Positions 51,767 to 61,011 of a stretch of DNA of 64,000 nucleotides are shown here, piece by piece. The stretch lies in the NCBI GenBank assembly GCA_937926975.1, contig CALBCJ010000034.1, forward strand, positions 10,560 to 74,559, in the 5' to 3' direction. Within the stretch, counting starts at the first letter, position 1. Each line of letters begins with the position of its first letter. The notes below the pieces were generated by a model that saw nothing but the letters and a program-made list of their open reading frames with translations, was not told where the DNA came from and made no database searches. The position numbers and the translations under genes are program-made. This stretch comes from an uncultured Propionibacteriaceae bacterium. Lineage in GTDB: Bacteria > Actinomycetota > Actinomycetes > Propionibacteriales > Propionibacteriaceae.

Positions 51767-54760
51767 TCAGTGCTTCTCCCAAGCCCTCCGAATGGCCACC
51801 GTGTCCGGGTGCTCGGGACCGAGAACCCGCTCCAAGCCCTCAAGAGCCTGCTCATACAGAGGGACAGCCTCACCCAACCGCCCAGCATCCCAGTAAGCGC
51901 CCGCGAGATTGCCCCGGGTGGTCAGAGTGTCAGGGTGGTCCGGCCCTAGGACCCGCACACGGTCGGCCAGAACCTCCTCGAACAGTGGAACCGCCTCACC
52001 CAGCCGACCAGCATCCTGGTAAGCGGCAGCGAGATTGTTCCGGATGGTCAGAGTGCCAGGGTGGTCCCGGCCCAGCACCCGCACACGGTCGGCCAGAGTC
52101 CCCTCCAGCAGCGGAACCGCCTCACCCAGCCGACCAGCAGCCCGGTAAGCGAGAGCGAGATTGTTCCGGATGGTCAGAGTGCCAGGGTGGTCCCGGCCCA
52201 GCACCCGCACACGGTCGGCCAGAGTCCCCTCCAGCAGCGGAACCGCCTCACCCAGCCGACCAGCAGCCCGGTAAGCGAGAGCGAGATTGTTCCGGATGGT
52301 CAGAGTGCCAGGGTGGTCCCGGCCCAGCACCCGCACACGGTCGGCCAGAGTCCCCTCGAACAGCGGAACCGCCTCACCCAACCGACCAGCAGCCCGGTAA
52401 GCGCCCGCAAGATTGCCCCGGCTGGTCAGAGTGTCAGGGTGGTCCCGGCCCAGAAGCCGCACACGGTCGGCCAGAGTCCCCTCGAACAGCGGAACCGCCT
52501 CACCCAACCGACCAGCAGCCCGGTAAGCGCCCGCAAGATTGCCCCGGCTGGTCAGAGTGTCAGGGTGGTCCGGCCCTAGGACCCGCACATGATCGGCCAG
52601 AGTCCCCTCCAGCAGCGGAACCGCCTCACCCAGCCGACCAGCAGCCCGGTAAGCGCCCGCAAGATTGCCCCGGCTGGTCAGAGTGTCAGGGTGGTCCGGC
52701 CCTAGGACCCGCACATGATCGGCCAGAGTCCCCTCCAGCAGCGGAACCGCCTCACCCAGCCGACCAGCAGCCCGGTAAGCGCCCGCAAGATTGCCCCGGC
52801 TGGTCAGAGTGCCGGGGTGGTCCCGGCCCAGGACCCGCTCATGCAGGTCGGTGTAGGGGGCCAGCTGAACGGCGAGACCCGCCAGCCCAGCCTCGACGCA
52901 CCACTTCATGGCGGAGACCGAGATGCCGAGGACCCGGGAGTCGCGGGTGATGGGCTCGGAGTAGGTCTGTCCCAGAAGGTCCACGAGCTGGGTGGCGAGC
53001 GCCTGAGCAGTAGCCTGCTTCTCCTCCCACCCAGCACCGTCGGGGATCCGGATCTGAGAGAGGACCTGGGCGGCGGTATCAGCCGCCTCGGGCAGACGGG
53101 CGGCCTCGGTGAGGTCCTCGCGACGAACACGCGCCTGAAGCCGGTGCAGTGACACGACACTACCGCTGCGAGACTTGGTAAGAATGTTGTAGCGAACAAG
53201 AAGTCCGACCGCTTGACGATCTACTCGCACGTCACCAGTGCTCCCGTAAAACCACTGGCGAGGAGCTCCTCCTTCAGCAAGAACAGACAGGGCGTCGAGA
53301 ATGGCGGTGGCAGAGGCCCCGAGCCTGGGAGACTCTGTGGCCAGACGGCTGGCGACAACGCGAAAGGCCATCCGGATCGCGGCTCCTGCTTTCGCCGGGT
53401 AGGGGTCGCCAGCCTGGTCGAGGACCTCGTCCAGCGGCTCGGCGTCCAGATCAGCCAGGTAGTCGGTGTAGCCATTGCACCAGGTCTGGATCGTGACAGC
53501 GGCTTGAGTGAGAGCGACCGGAAGGCAGCCCAGCGCCTCAGCCACAGCCTTAGCCCCGTCCCGGTCCGGGTTGCCGGTCGCCTCCACGAGGTAACCGATG
53601 GCCTCCTCGAGGGTGTACACACCGATGTCGAGAGGCTCACCAGGGACGTCGGTACGAGTGGTCGTGACCAGGACCCGCATCCCCGGCCCGCGCGGGATCA
53701 GCCCAGCCAGGTCATGGGCCGACTCCACATTGTCGAAGACCAGCAAGCGCGATTCAGAATCGGATAAGCCGGACAGCTGCGCGCAGAGACGCCGAGCGGC
53801 CTTATCATCATCCTTGGCGTCTTCCCCCTTGATGAAGCCGCGATCCCGGGCAATCTGTGCCATCTGAGTGATGATCCGTGCCCGGCTAGTGGCCTGGACC
53901 CAGGCCACAAAACCCCAGCCGTCATCAATGCACTCGTTCGCGAAGGCGGCGGCCAGCTGAGACTTCCCCACCCCACGCATCCCCGACACCGCACACAGGA
54001 CTCGAGTGCCAGACGTGGCCATGACCTGCCGAACCCGGTCCAGGTCCGCCCGCTCAACAAAGTGAGCCGCCCTCTCAGGCATGGACCCGACCTCAACAAT
54101 CCGCGGTGGACGACGGTCCAGCTCCTGCTGCAGCGCGGCCAAAGCCGCGTCGAGCTCACCCAACCGAGCCTCCAGCGAGGCATGACCGCGCTGAAGACCA
54201 GCCACCTCACCACCCAGACCGGTCAGCCCCTCGACCGGACCAGCCTCTAGCCGTGCCACCCGCCCAGACAGACCACGAAGAGCCGTACCCAGGTCACGCA
54301 GCTGCTCCTGACCCAGCGCCGGGTACACCTCAGGAGACAAAGCAAGCTGGCGGATGAGGTGGCCCAGGCGCTCCACAACCAGCCCGGCATAGTGCTGAGC
54401 AGGTCCGCTGAAGTCCTTCAGCACCGTGTCCAGACCAGGTAGAGCCGCCCGAAACTCCGCAGGCTCCCCCAGCGCCGCCAGCAGCAGCCCCTGGCGACTC
54501 TGTCGGCACATCTCCAGGACCTGGGCCTCGACAGCCTCTGCCTCGTCCCCAGCCTGCTGCCGAGGATGGTCCAGGTCCTGGGCCACGGACTGGAACGCCT
54601 TCTTGAGTACTCGGTCCAGATCAGGCTTCTTCCGGAGCTCCTCGACCGCTACCGCCCCGGCCACCACGCCCGCCGCGACAGTCGCAGGGGCGCTGAACGC
54701 ACCGACCACCGTCAGCGCCGCACCCACCAGCTGCCCGTACTGCACCTGACGAGAGGTCAT
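51767..54760 (-). CDS. NB-ARC/TPR STAND protein, paralogue 3
   Basis: 997 aa. MTSRQVQYGQLV, then a hydrophobic segment (GAALTVVGAFSAPATVAAG). It has an extra coiled-coil insert relative to the other two (about 160-200, RGLSGRVARLEAGPVEG). NB-ARC domain with GMRGVGKSQ, LLVFDNVE, VLVTTTRTD. The C-terminal third is a run of TPRs, eight of which begin GRLGEAVPL. These units are nearly identical even in DNA, so the sensor has expanded recently. Ends RRAWEKH as in paralogue 2, pointing to a direct duplication between them. Confidence 0.88.
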   Translation of the reverse strand: MTSRQVQYGQLVGAALTVVGAFSAPATVAAGVVAGAVAVEELRKKPDLDRVLKKAFQSVAQDLDHPRQQAGDEAEAVEAQVLEMCRQSRQGLLLAALGEPAEFRAALPGLDTVLKDFSGPAQHYAGLVVERLGHLIRQLALSPEVYPALGQEQLRDLGTALRGLSGRVARLEAGPVEGLTGLGGEVAGLQRGHASLEARLGELDAALAALQQELDRRPPRIVEVGSMPERAAHFVERADLDRVRQVMATSGTRVLCAVSGMRGVGKSQLAAAFANECIDDGWGFVAWVQATSRARIITQMAQIARDRGFIKGEDAKDDDKAARRLCAQLSGLSDSESRLLVFDNVESAHDLAGLIPRGPGMRVLVTTTRTDVPGEPLDIGVYTLEEAIGYLVEATGNPDRDGAKAVAEALGCLPVALTQAAVTIQTWCNGYTDYLADLDAEPLDEVLDQAGDPYPAKAGAAIRMAFRVVASRLATESPRLGASATAILDALSVLAEGGAPRQWFYGSTGDVRVDRQAVGLLVRYNILTKSRSGSVVSLHRLQARVRREDLTEAARLPEAADTAAQVLSQIRIPDGAGWEEKQATAQALATQLVDLLGQTYSEPITRDSRVLGISVSAMKWCVEAGLAGLAVQLAPYTDLHERVLGRDHPGTLTSRGNLAGAYRAAGRLGEAVPLLEGTLADHVRVLGPDHPDTLTSRGNLAGAYRAAGRLGEAVPLLEGTLADHVRVLGPDHPDTLTSRGNLAGAYRAAGRLGEAVPLFEGTLADRVRLLGRDHPDTLTSRGNLAGAYRAAGRLGEAVPLFEGTLADRVRVLGRDHPGTLTIRNNLALAYRAAGRLGEAVPLLEGTLADRVRVLGRDHPGTLTIRNNLALAYRAAGRLGEAVPLLEGTLADRVRVLGRDHPGTLTIRNNLAAAYQDAGRLGEAVPLFEEVLADRVRVLGPDHPDTLTTRGNLAGAYWDAGRLGEAVPLYEQALEGLERVLGPEHPDTVAIRRAWEKH
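51770..52765 (-). repeat. Tandem 126-bp TPR-coding repeats (eight units)
   Basis: Eight units of 42 codons, seven complete and a shorter last one, each opening GRLGEAVPL. Neighbouring units are almost identical in DNA; for example the block starting GCACACGGTC at 52081 recurs at 52207, exactly 126 bp on. Unit variants alternate RGNLAGAY and RNNLALAY. Confidence 0.92.
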
Positions 54761-54766
54761 GCCCGG

Positions 54767-54772
54767 ATGCTA
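54767..54772 (-). promoter_or_regulatory. -10 element of a leaderless promoter, STAND gene 3
   Basis: TAGCAT, 6 nt (CCGGGC), then ATG, no ribosome site. Context GGCCGATAGCATCC is conserved with genes 1 and 2, while sequence further upstream is not. Confidence 0.6.
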
Positions 54773-54796
54773 TCGGCCGCCTCTCCCCGCGGTGGC

Positions 54797-55471
54797 TCAG
54801 GAGCCGGTCAGGAGCCGTACGATCACACCGATCGCGACCGCGTTGTACCCGAAGGCCACGACGGTGTGGCTCATCACGGCCCACCGGGCCGGGCGCAGGC
54901 AGACCTCCACGTCGGACGTGGCGAAGGTGGCCCCGATAGTGAACCCCAGGTACAGGTACTCCACGCTGGTGGCCTGCTTCGTGGCCGGGAAGAAGAACGC
55001 CCGGCCCCGGCTGAGGGCGTCCAGCCGCTGGTAGAGCTGGGCGTAGCCGATGTGCAGCACCAGCCAGCCCAGCACCCCGATGACCACCGTCAGCGCCTGG
55101 CTCTCGTCAAGAACGGCCAGCAGGTAGATCAGGCCGCTCAGCAGCGAGTCCCCGCTGGCGTCGGCTGCGGCTGCTCCCAGAAACTTGAGGGCCGCAGCCA
55201 GGCCGGTGGCTGCCGCGAGCATCGGGGTCAGGTCAGACAGGCTGTGAACCCACGACGGAAGCCGCCGCACTGTCCGGGGTGAGGGCTGCAGGTGGGGGCG
55301 GGCGCCGTGACGGCGGGCGATGAGGAGCGAGCCGACCACGTACGCGGTCGCCAGCACGATCCAGGCAAGCACGCAGACGGCCGTGATCCCCGCCGAGGGC
55401 CCCAGCAGCTGGCCGATACCGGCCACCAGAAGCAAGACCTCGATCACGCCGAGACCACGGCTCAGGTGCAT
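54797..55471 (-). CDS. DUF1345 membrane protein
   Basis: 224 aa, about six spans. The family pattern is clear in VIGVLGWLVLHIGYAQLYQRL, YLYLGFTIGATFATSDVEV and MSHTVVAFGYNAVAIGVIVRLL. DUF1345 proteins are uncharacterised. A gagggt-type ribosome site precedes ATG 55471. The 25-nt gap to STAND gene 3 means its stop lies inside or next to that gene's promoter, but it is core sequence in character. Confidence 0.88.
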   Translation of the reverse strand: MHLSRGLGVIEVLLLVAGIGQLLGPSAGITAVCVLAWIVLATAYVVGSLLIARRHGARPHLQPSPRTVRRLPSWVHSLSDLTPMLAAATGLAAALKFLGAAAADASGDSLLSGLIYLLAVLDESQALTVVIGVLGWLVLHIGYAQLYQRLDALSRGRAFFFPATKQATSVEYLYLGFTIGATFATSDVEVCLRPARWAVMSHTVVAFGYNAVAIGVIVRLLTGS

Positions 55472-55589
55472 GACCCTCCTCCCGTACGGTGCACGCCGGC
55501 TGTCACCCTACGGGACCACCTCCACCCAGTACCGCGGCGCCGCCTGGGACCTGCCCGTCACCAGCGCACACGGGATGGGCAGCCCCGGC

Positions 55590-56171
55590 TCAGGGCTGCT
55601 CGTGGCGCCGTACGGGCCGGACGATCCGGGCTGGCGAGCCGACCGCGACCATCTCGGCCGGGATGTCCCGGGTGACCAGGGAACCAGCCCCGACCACCGC
55701 CCCGGCGCCGATCGTCACCCCGGGCAGGATCGTGACACTGGCCCCGATCCAGGCCCGGTCCCCGACCCGGATCGGCGCCGGGCGCAGGTCGCCGCGGTGA
55801 GCCGGGTCCTCGTCGTGGTTCAGCGTCGCCAGCACGGCGTTGTGACCGACCAGCACGTCGTCGCCGATCCAGATGCCGCCCTGGTCCTGGAAGGCGCAGC
55901 CACTGTTGATGAACACCCGCCGGCCCAGGTGGATGTTCTTGCCGAAGTCGGTCCGAAACGGCGGGAACAGCCGAAACGACGGGTCCACCTCGCGCCCGGT
56001 GAGCCGCGACATCAGCTCCACCACCTGCTCCGGCTCGTGGTACCGCGAGCCCAGCTCGGTCGTGATCTGGATCGCCTCCTGTGCCGCAGTGTGCAGCAGC
56101 TCGAACAGCGGTGAGTCGGCCTTGATCGTCTGCCCGGCGTTCAGCGCTGCCAGCAGGTTGTTCAGGTTCAT
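55590..56171 (-). CDS. Sugar O-acetyltransferase, maltose acetyltransferase-like (LbH fold)
   Basis: 193 aa, ATG behind aggagag. Left-handed beta-helix with hexapeptide repeats: NIHLGRRVFINSG, IWIGDDVLVGHNAVLAT, VRVGDRAWIGASVTILPGVTIGAGAVVGAGSLVTRDIP. The catalytic His is in TLNHDEDPAHR. The N-terminal Mac-type helices are present. Acetylates a sugar or related hydroxyl from acetyl-CoA. Divergent from a MerR regulator that may control it. Confidence 0.9.
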   Translation of the reverse strand: MNLNNLLAALNAGQTIKADSPLFELLHTAAQEAIQITTELGSRYHEPEQVVELMSRLTGREVDPSFRLFPPFRTDFGKNIHLGRRVFINSGCAFQDQGGIWIGDDVLVGHNAVLATLNHDEDPAHRGDLRPAPIRVGDRAWIGASVTILPGVTIGAGAVVGAGSLVTRDIPAEMVAVGSPARIVRPVRRHEQP

Positions 56172-56243
56172 GTCTCTCCTCGTGTCGGCGGCGTACGCAC
56201 CCACGCTTGACCCTGCCACCGTGTCAGGCACCAGCATGAGCCT

Positions 56244-57065
56244 ATGGCCGAGACCACACTGATGACGATCGGGCAGTTCAGTGCGCTGACCCGGCTGTCG
56301 GTACGGATGCTGCGCCACTACGACAGCCACGGGGTCCTGGTGCCTGCCGACACCGACCCTCAGACCGGGTACCGCCGCTACGCGCCGGACCAGCTGCGCG
56401 ACGCGGCCGACATCCGGCGGCTGCGTGACGTCGGCTTCGGCGTCTCCGCCATCTCAGCCCTGCTCGCCGCCCGCGGCACCCCGGCCTGGACGGCCTCGCT
56501 GGAGCTTCAGCGAGGCGTCCTCACCGACGAGCTGCACGCGGCCCAGGCCCGGCTGGCCCTCATCAACCGACTCCTCGAAGGAGGCACCAGCATGTCCATC
56601 ACCATCGAGCGCCGGACTGTCCCGGCCATGACCATCGTCTCGCTGCGCGGGACCATCCCCACGTACGCGGACGAGGGCCAGCTGTGGCAGAGGCTGATGC
56701 CGGCCCTCGCCGAGCAGCAGATCACCCCCACCGGCCCGTGCGGCGTGATCGAGCACGACGACGAGTTCACCGAGCACGACGTCGACGAGGAGGTCTTCGT
56801 CCCTGTCGCCGCCGGGACCACCGCGGCCGAGCCGCTGGTGGTCAGCGACCTTGAGGCCCGGGACTGCCTCGTCGCCCGGGTGCTCGGCCCGTACGACCAG
56901 ATCACCCAGGCGCACGACCTGATCGCTGCCCGGCTGACCGCCGACTCGCTCCGCCCCCGCAGCGGCCGTACCCGCGCTGACAAGGCCTTCAACCTCTACC
57001 TCACGACACCTGAGGAGTGCGCACCGCAGGACCTGGTGACCGAGGTCTGCCTGCCGCTGCGCTAG
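56244..57065 (+). CDS. MerR-family regulator with GyrI-like effector domain
   Basis: 273 aa. N-terminal MerR winged helix (MTIGQFSALTRLSVRMLRHYDSHG split as usual; TGYRRYAPDQLRDAADIRRLRDVGF), a dimerisation coiled coil, and a C-terminal BmrR/GyrI-type ligand domain starting MSITIERRTVPAMTIVSLRG. Multidrug-sensor-like. Probably regulates the divergent acetyltransferase; the 72-nt intergenic gap is short enough for shared control. Confidence 0.93.
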   Translation: MAETTLMTIGQFSALTRLSVRMLRHYDSHGVLVPADTDPQTGYRRYAPDQLRDAADIRRLRDVGFGVSAISALLAARGTPAWTASLELQRGVLTDELHAAQARLALINRLLEGGTSMSITIERRTVPAMTIVSLRGTIPTYADEGQLWQRLMPALAEQQITPTGPCGVIEHDDEFTEHDVDEEVFVPVAAGTTAAEPLVVSDLEARDCLVARVLGPYDQITQAHDLIAARLTADSLRPRSGRTRADKAFNLYLTTPEECAPQDLVTEVCLPLR

Positions 57066-57209
57066 CGAACCAGTGCGGCCGGTACGCGGGGCTGCCCCAC
57101 GTACCGGCCGCGTCGTGCTGCCTAGCTGGACCGGTCCTGGTTGAGCCAGTCCTCAACCTCCTGCCGTGTCGGGACGGCTCCAGTCCGTCGCTGATTGACC
57201 CGCCCGTGG

Positions 57210-57587
57210 TCACAGTGCTCGCGAACCTGCCGGCAGCGTTGCCCAGCGCCCGCTCGCCTGCTGGGTCGCGTCGGCCCGGGCCTCCTTCAGTGCCTCCATC
57301 AGGGCCAGCCGCAGCTGCTCGGCGCCCAGGTTCCGGACCGCCCGGTCACCGATCCGCAGGTCGAGGACATTCCCCTGCACGTCAACGTCGGCCTGGACCG
57401 CGCCGTCGGCGGCCTCGCCGGTGCCGACGATAGCCGCCGAGCGCTCCAGCTGGTCCTGCAGCTGAGCGGTGCTGCTCTCCAGGCCACGCATCAGGTCGTC
57501 CACCTGCTCGCGCAGGTCCTCGGTCCTGCGGCGCAGCTCGTCGGGGCTCATGGTGGGCAGGCTGATCATCTCATCGCTGGGAGTCAT
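57210..57587 (-). CDS. YbaB/EbfC-like nucleoid-associated family protein
   Basis: 125 aa. N-terminal coiled-coil (DELRRRTEDLREQVDDLMRGLESS) followed by the YbaB-like strand pattern GAVQADVDVQGNVLDLRI and a helix LRLALMEALKEARADATQQ. This matches the actinobacterial YbaB-domain proteins often found with secretion loci, though none is seen here. DNA binding is inferred from the family. Confidence 0.72.
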   Translation of the reverse strand: MTPSDEMISLPTMSPDELRRRTEDLREQVDDLMRGLESSTAQLQDQLERSAAIVGTGEAADGAVQADVDVQGNVLDLRIGDRAVRNLGAEQLRLALMEALKEARADATQQASGRWATLPAGSRAL

Positions 57588-57795
57588 GGGCCGGGAATTT
57601 ACGGTCCAGACAGCTCATCCCCCCGCCGTACCAGCGCCTCGCCGGCCAGATTGAGTACGCCTCACCAGCTCACCTGAGTACGGCTCACGAGCTCCCTGAG
57701 CACCAGGAACCACCACCGCGCTGGCAACCGGGCAGCTGGCAACTGGGCAAGCGGCCGACCGTACCGTCATGAGAACAGGGAAGACACAGAAGAAG

Positions 57796-57866
57796 AGCGG
57801 GCGACGGGAATCGAACCCGCACTGTCAGCTTGGGAAACTGATGTTCTGCCATTGAACTACGCCCGC
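57796..57866 (-). tRNA. tRNA-Gly (anticodon CCC)
   Basis: 71 nt, cloverleaf complete. Acceptor stem GCGGGCG/CGCCCGC, discriminator U, T-arm GCGGGTTCGATTCCCGT. Anticodon stem TCAGT/GCTGA with a T-G closing pair around loop TTCCCAA, giving CCC. CCA is not encoded. Confidence 0.96.
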
Positions 57867-57924
57867 ACGGTGACTCGGTCACCGAGCAGGCCCCAGCATA
57901 GCGTCCCGGGAGGCCGCTGTCTTC

Positions 57925-59064
57925 CTAGGGCTCGTGGGCGGCGGCCCGGCGCGGACCGAGCAGAGAGGCCCGGTGGTTCACGGCGTTCTCCACGTCGGCC
58001 CGCCACACCAGGCCCCAGCGGCCCTCCCTGAGCTGTACGGCGACCACCGGCAGCCGGTGGTGGTGCAGCAGGTCGGCCTGCTCGCTGGCCGCGGCCTCCA
58101 GGTCCCCCTTCGACTCCCAGACCGGGTCCATCGGGGCCATCACGTCTCCAGCGGTACGGACGTCGCGCTTGCCGCCTGGGACCGAGTCGGCACCGACCGC
58201 GAGCAGGCCCACCGGCCGCTGCTGGTCGTCCAGCACGATGACCCCGCTGCCGGCCGGGAACGAGGCGTCGACGATGTCGAGCCGGGTCCGCATCGGGACC
58301 GTCATGGTGGGCTTGGCGATGTCCCGCAGCCGGATCCGGTCGGTGGTCTTGCGGCGCCGGGCCACCCTCACGATGATGGTGGTCCAGATCCACATCCCGG
58401 CGCAGACCGGCACCAGCCACAGCAGGTCCACCAGCCGCGGCAGCGACCTGCTGACCTTCAGCGGCAGCCCGATCCAGGCCAGGACCACCGTGACCACGAC
58501 AAACCGGCCCGACCAGGCGCCGACCTCCAGCCCGGAGGTCCGGTTCCCGGTCAGCCACCAGACCACCCCGCCCACGAGGTGCCCACCGTCCTGCGGCAGG
58601 CCCGGCAGCATGTTGTACACGAAGAGCAGCGCGTTGATCACCATCAGCGGGCCGATCACCAGCGACCAGTACGCCACGTCGCGGTTCAGCCACGCCACGT
58701 ACGCGACGACCAGGTTCAGCAGCGGCCCGGCCACCGCGATCACCATGCTCACCCCGGGACTGCGGGGCACCGGGACGTGGGTCAGGTGCCCGCCCCAGAC
58801 GTCGACGTGGATCCGGCGCATCGGAACTCCCAGCAGCTGGGCGGCGAGCAGGTGCCCCACCTCGTGGACGCCGACCGAGACCAGCAGGCAGCCGCCCCAG
58901 AGCAGGGTCTCCAGCGTGGCCTTCCTGATGACCCGCGGAGTCAGCTCCTCCCCGGCCAGGAAGACGATCATCAGCGCGATCAGCAGCAGCGGCCAGGAGC
59001 GGCCGAGCACCACCGGCACCCGCCGGAACCGGCCAACCTCCTCGTCGCCGGTGGTGTTCACCAT
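57925..59064 (-). CDS. M50 family site-2 protease-like membrane metalloprotease
   Basis: 379 aa from ATG 59064; the frame continues upstream but overlaps argS. Zinc site SVGVHEVGHLLAAQLLG (HEVGH, 67-71) and the third ligand in NMLPGLPQDGGHL (D159). Six spans, then a cytoplasmic C-terminal domain with a CBS-like segment (GVIVLDDQQRPVGLLAV...TAGDVMAPM). This is the Rip3-like class. Cleaves membrane-bound regulators; the target is unknown. Ends just before the tRNA-Gly gene. Confidence 0.92.
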   Translation of the reverse strand: MVNTTGDEEVGRFRRVPVVLGRSWPLLLIALMIVFLAGEELTPRVIRKATLETLLWGGCLLVSVGVHEVGHLLAAQLLGVPMRRIHVDVWGGHLTHVPVPRSPGVSMVIAVAGPLLNLVVAYVAWLNRDVAYWSLVIGPLMVINALLFVYNMLPGLPQDGGHLVGGVVWWLTGNRTSGLEVGAWSGRFVVVTVVLAWIGLPLKVSRSLPRLVDLLWLVPVCAGMWIWTTIIVRVARRRKTTDRIRLRDIAKPTMTVPMRTRLDIVDASFPAGSGVIVLDDQQRPVGLLAVGADSVPGGKRDVRTAGDVMAPMDPVWESKGDLEAAASEQADLLHHHRLPVVAVQLREGRWGLVWRADVENAVNHRASLLGPRRAAAHEP

Positions 59065-59098
59065 CAGCACCCTGGTCCCCCCTCTGCTGCCGTACGGG

Positions 59099-60739
59099 TC
59101 ACATCGCGTCTGGCGCCACGATCCCCAGCAGCCCCAGCCCTGACGCGAGCACCTGCCGGGTCGCCCGGCACAGCGCCAGCCGCGAGCTGCGGACCTCACC
59201 GTCGGACCTCAGCACCGGGCACTGCTCGTAGAACGTGCTGTACAGCGAGGCCAGGTCGAACAGGTACGTGCACAGCTTGTGCGGCTGCAGCTCCTCGGCC
59301 AGGGCCGCCACCACGTCGGCGTACTTCGTCAGGTGCAGCGCCAGCAGCTGCTCGTCCGGCTCGGCCAGGACCGTCACCTGCGCCTGGTCGGGCGCCAGGC
59401 CCCGGGCCTCGGCCTCCCGCAGGATCTTCGACGTACGGGCGTGCGCGTACTGCAGGTACGGCCCGGTGTTCCCGGTGGTCTGGGTCATCCGGTCGACGTC
59501 GAAGATGTAGTCCTTGTGGAGCGAGCTCGACAGGTCGGCGTACTTGACCGCCGCCATCGCCACGTCCGGCGCGGCGGCCTCCTCGGCGGCGTCGAGCAGG
59601 TAGTTGAGGGTGACGGTGCCCCCGTCGCGGGTCTTGAACATCTTGCCGTCCGGGCCGAGCACCGAGCCGAAGCCGACAAACTCGGTGGACCCGTTCTCCG
59701 GGACCCAGCCGGCCATCCGGGCCACCGCGAAGACCTGCTGGAAGTGGTGTGACTGCGGGATCCCGACCACGTAGATGATCCGGTCGGCGCCGAGCTGGCC
59801 GAACCGGTACCGCAGCGCGGCCAGGTCGGTCGCCGCGTACCCGAAGCCTCCGTCGCCCTTGCGGACGATCAGCGGGGTCTCATCGCCGGGCACGAAGACC
59901 ACCAGCGCCCCGTCGTCGACCTTCGCTACCTGGGCCTGCTCCAGGTCCTGGGCGACCGGGGCCAGCATCTCGTTGTACATCGACTCGCCGGCCAGGTCGT
60001 CGTCGGTGAGCAGCACCCCGAGCCGCCCGTACGCGGCGTTGAACCCGGCCTTCGAGACCTCGATCAGCGCCCGCCAGACCTGCCGGGTCTGCTCGTCGCC
60101 GGCCTGCAGCGCCACCACCCGGCGGCGGGCGGCGTCGGCGAAGCCCGGGTCCTCGCGGAAGTGGGCCTGGGCCCGCCGGTACAGCGCCACCGAGCCGTTG
60201 AGGTCGAGGCTGGCGGCGTCGACGCCCTCGTGGAGGATCTGCTCCACCAGCATCCCGAACTGGGTCCCCCAGTCACCGATGTGGTTCTGCGGGATCACGG
60301 TGTGCCCGACGGCCCGCAGCACCCGGACGATGCAGTCGCCGATGATCGTGGAGCGCAGGTTCCCGACGTGCATCGGCTTGGCCACGTTCGGCGCCGAGTA
60401 GTCGACCACCACGGTCTGCGGCTGCTCGGCGCGGACGATCCCGCTGCCCGGGTCGGCCAGCTGCTCGTTCACCGCAGCGGCCAGCACCTCGGTCTTGAGC
60501 CGGATGTTGATGAAGCCCGGCCCGGCGATCTCCAGCGGCTCGCACAGGTCGGCCACGTCGACGCTGTCGACGATCCGCTGCGCCACCTGCCGCGGCGCCA
60601 CCTTCTCCTGCGTAGCAAGGCGCATCGCGCTGTTGCACTGAAAGTGCCCGAACTCGGGCCGGCTCGCCGGCCGCAGCTGCGGGTCGCTGCCGACAGCCAC
60701 CTCAAAACGCTGGGTGAGCAGGGAAAAAACCGACGCCAT
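59099..60739 (-). CDS. argS: Arginyl-tRNA synthetase
   Basis: 546 aa, full length. Start MASVFSLLTQRFEVAV matches the Arg-specific N-terminal domain. Class I motifs: APNVAKPMHVGNLRSTIIGD (HIGH variant HVGN, 124-127) and GPDGKMFKTRDG (KMSKS variant). The anticodon-binding DALR domain has LFDLASLYSTFYEQCPV. The C-terminus lies 35 nt upstream of the site-2 protease start. Confidence 0.97.
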   Translation of the reverse strand: MASVFSLLTQRFEVAVGSDPQLRPASRPEFGHFQCNSAMRLATQEKVAPRQVAQRIVDSVDVADLCEPLEIAGPGFINIRLKTEVLAAAVNEQLADPGSGIVRAEQPQTVVVDYSAPNVAKPMHVGNLRSTIIGDCIVRVLRAVGHTVIPQNHIGDWGTQFGMLVEQILHEGVDAASLDLNGSVALYRRAQAHFREDPGFADAARRRVVALQAGDEQTRQVWRALIEVSKAGFNAAYGRLGVLLTDDDLAGESMYNEMLAPVAQDLEQAQVAKVDDGALVVFVPGDETPLIVRKGDGGFGYAATDLAALRYRFGQLGADRIIYVVGIPQSHHFQQVFAVARMAGWVPENGSTEFVGFGSVLGPDGKMFKTRDGGTVTLNYLLDAAEEAAAPDVAMAAVKYADLSSSLHKDYIFDVDRMTQTTGNTGPYLQYAHARTSKILREAEARGLAPDQAQVTVLAEPDEQLLALHLTKYADVVAALAEELQPHKLCTYLFDLASLYSTFYEQCPVLRSDGEVRSSRLALCRATRQVLASGLGLLGIVAPDAM

Positions 60740-61011
60740 GCGGCACATCCTCCCACGCCTGCGCAGGTGGTCACCCGTACGGCCCGCGCTGACCGTCACG
60801 TGGTCGTTGGCGGGGCCGGCCGGGCTGCGGCTGGCGGGCCGCCCCCGCGGCGGCTCCGGGCCCGCGGCGGCGCCCGCACTCTGGAGGTACGACTCGTGGG
60901 CACCGACGCGGCGGCTCCGGCCCGCGGGCGCCTGCCCAGACGGACCTGCCCAGACGTGGGACACGACGGCTGAGGGCCTAGCCGGTCGGAGCCGGGCCGT
61001 ACCCTGGCTCC

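Noticed and set aside
51770..52765. CRISPR-like regular repeats
   Set aside because: The period of 126 bp is a 42-codon TPR unit in frame with a gene; there are no spacers and no cas genes.
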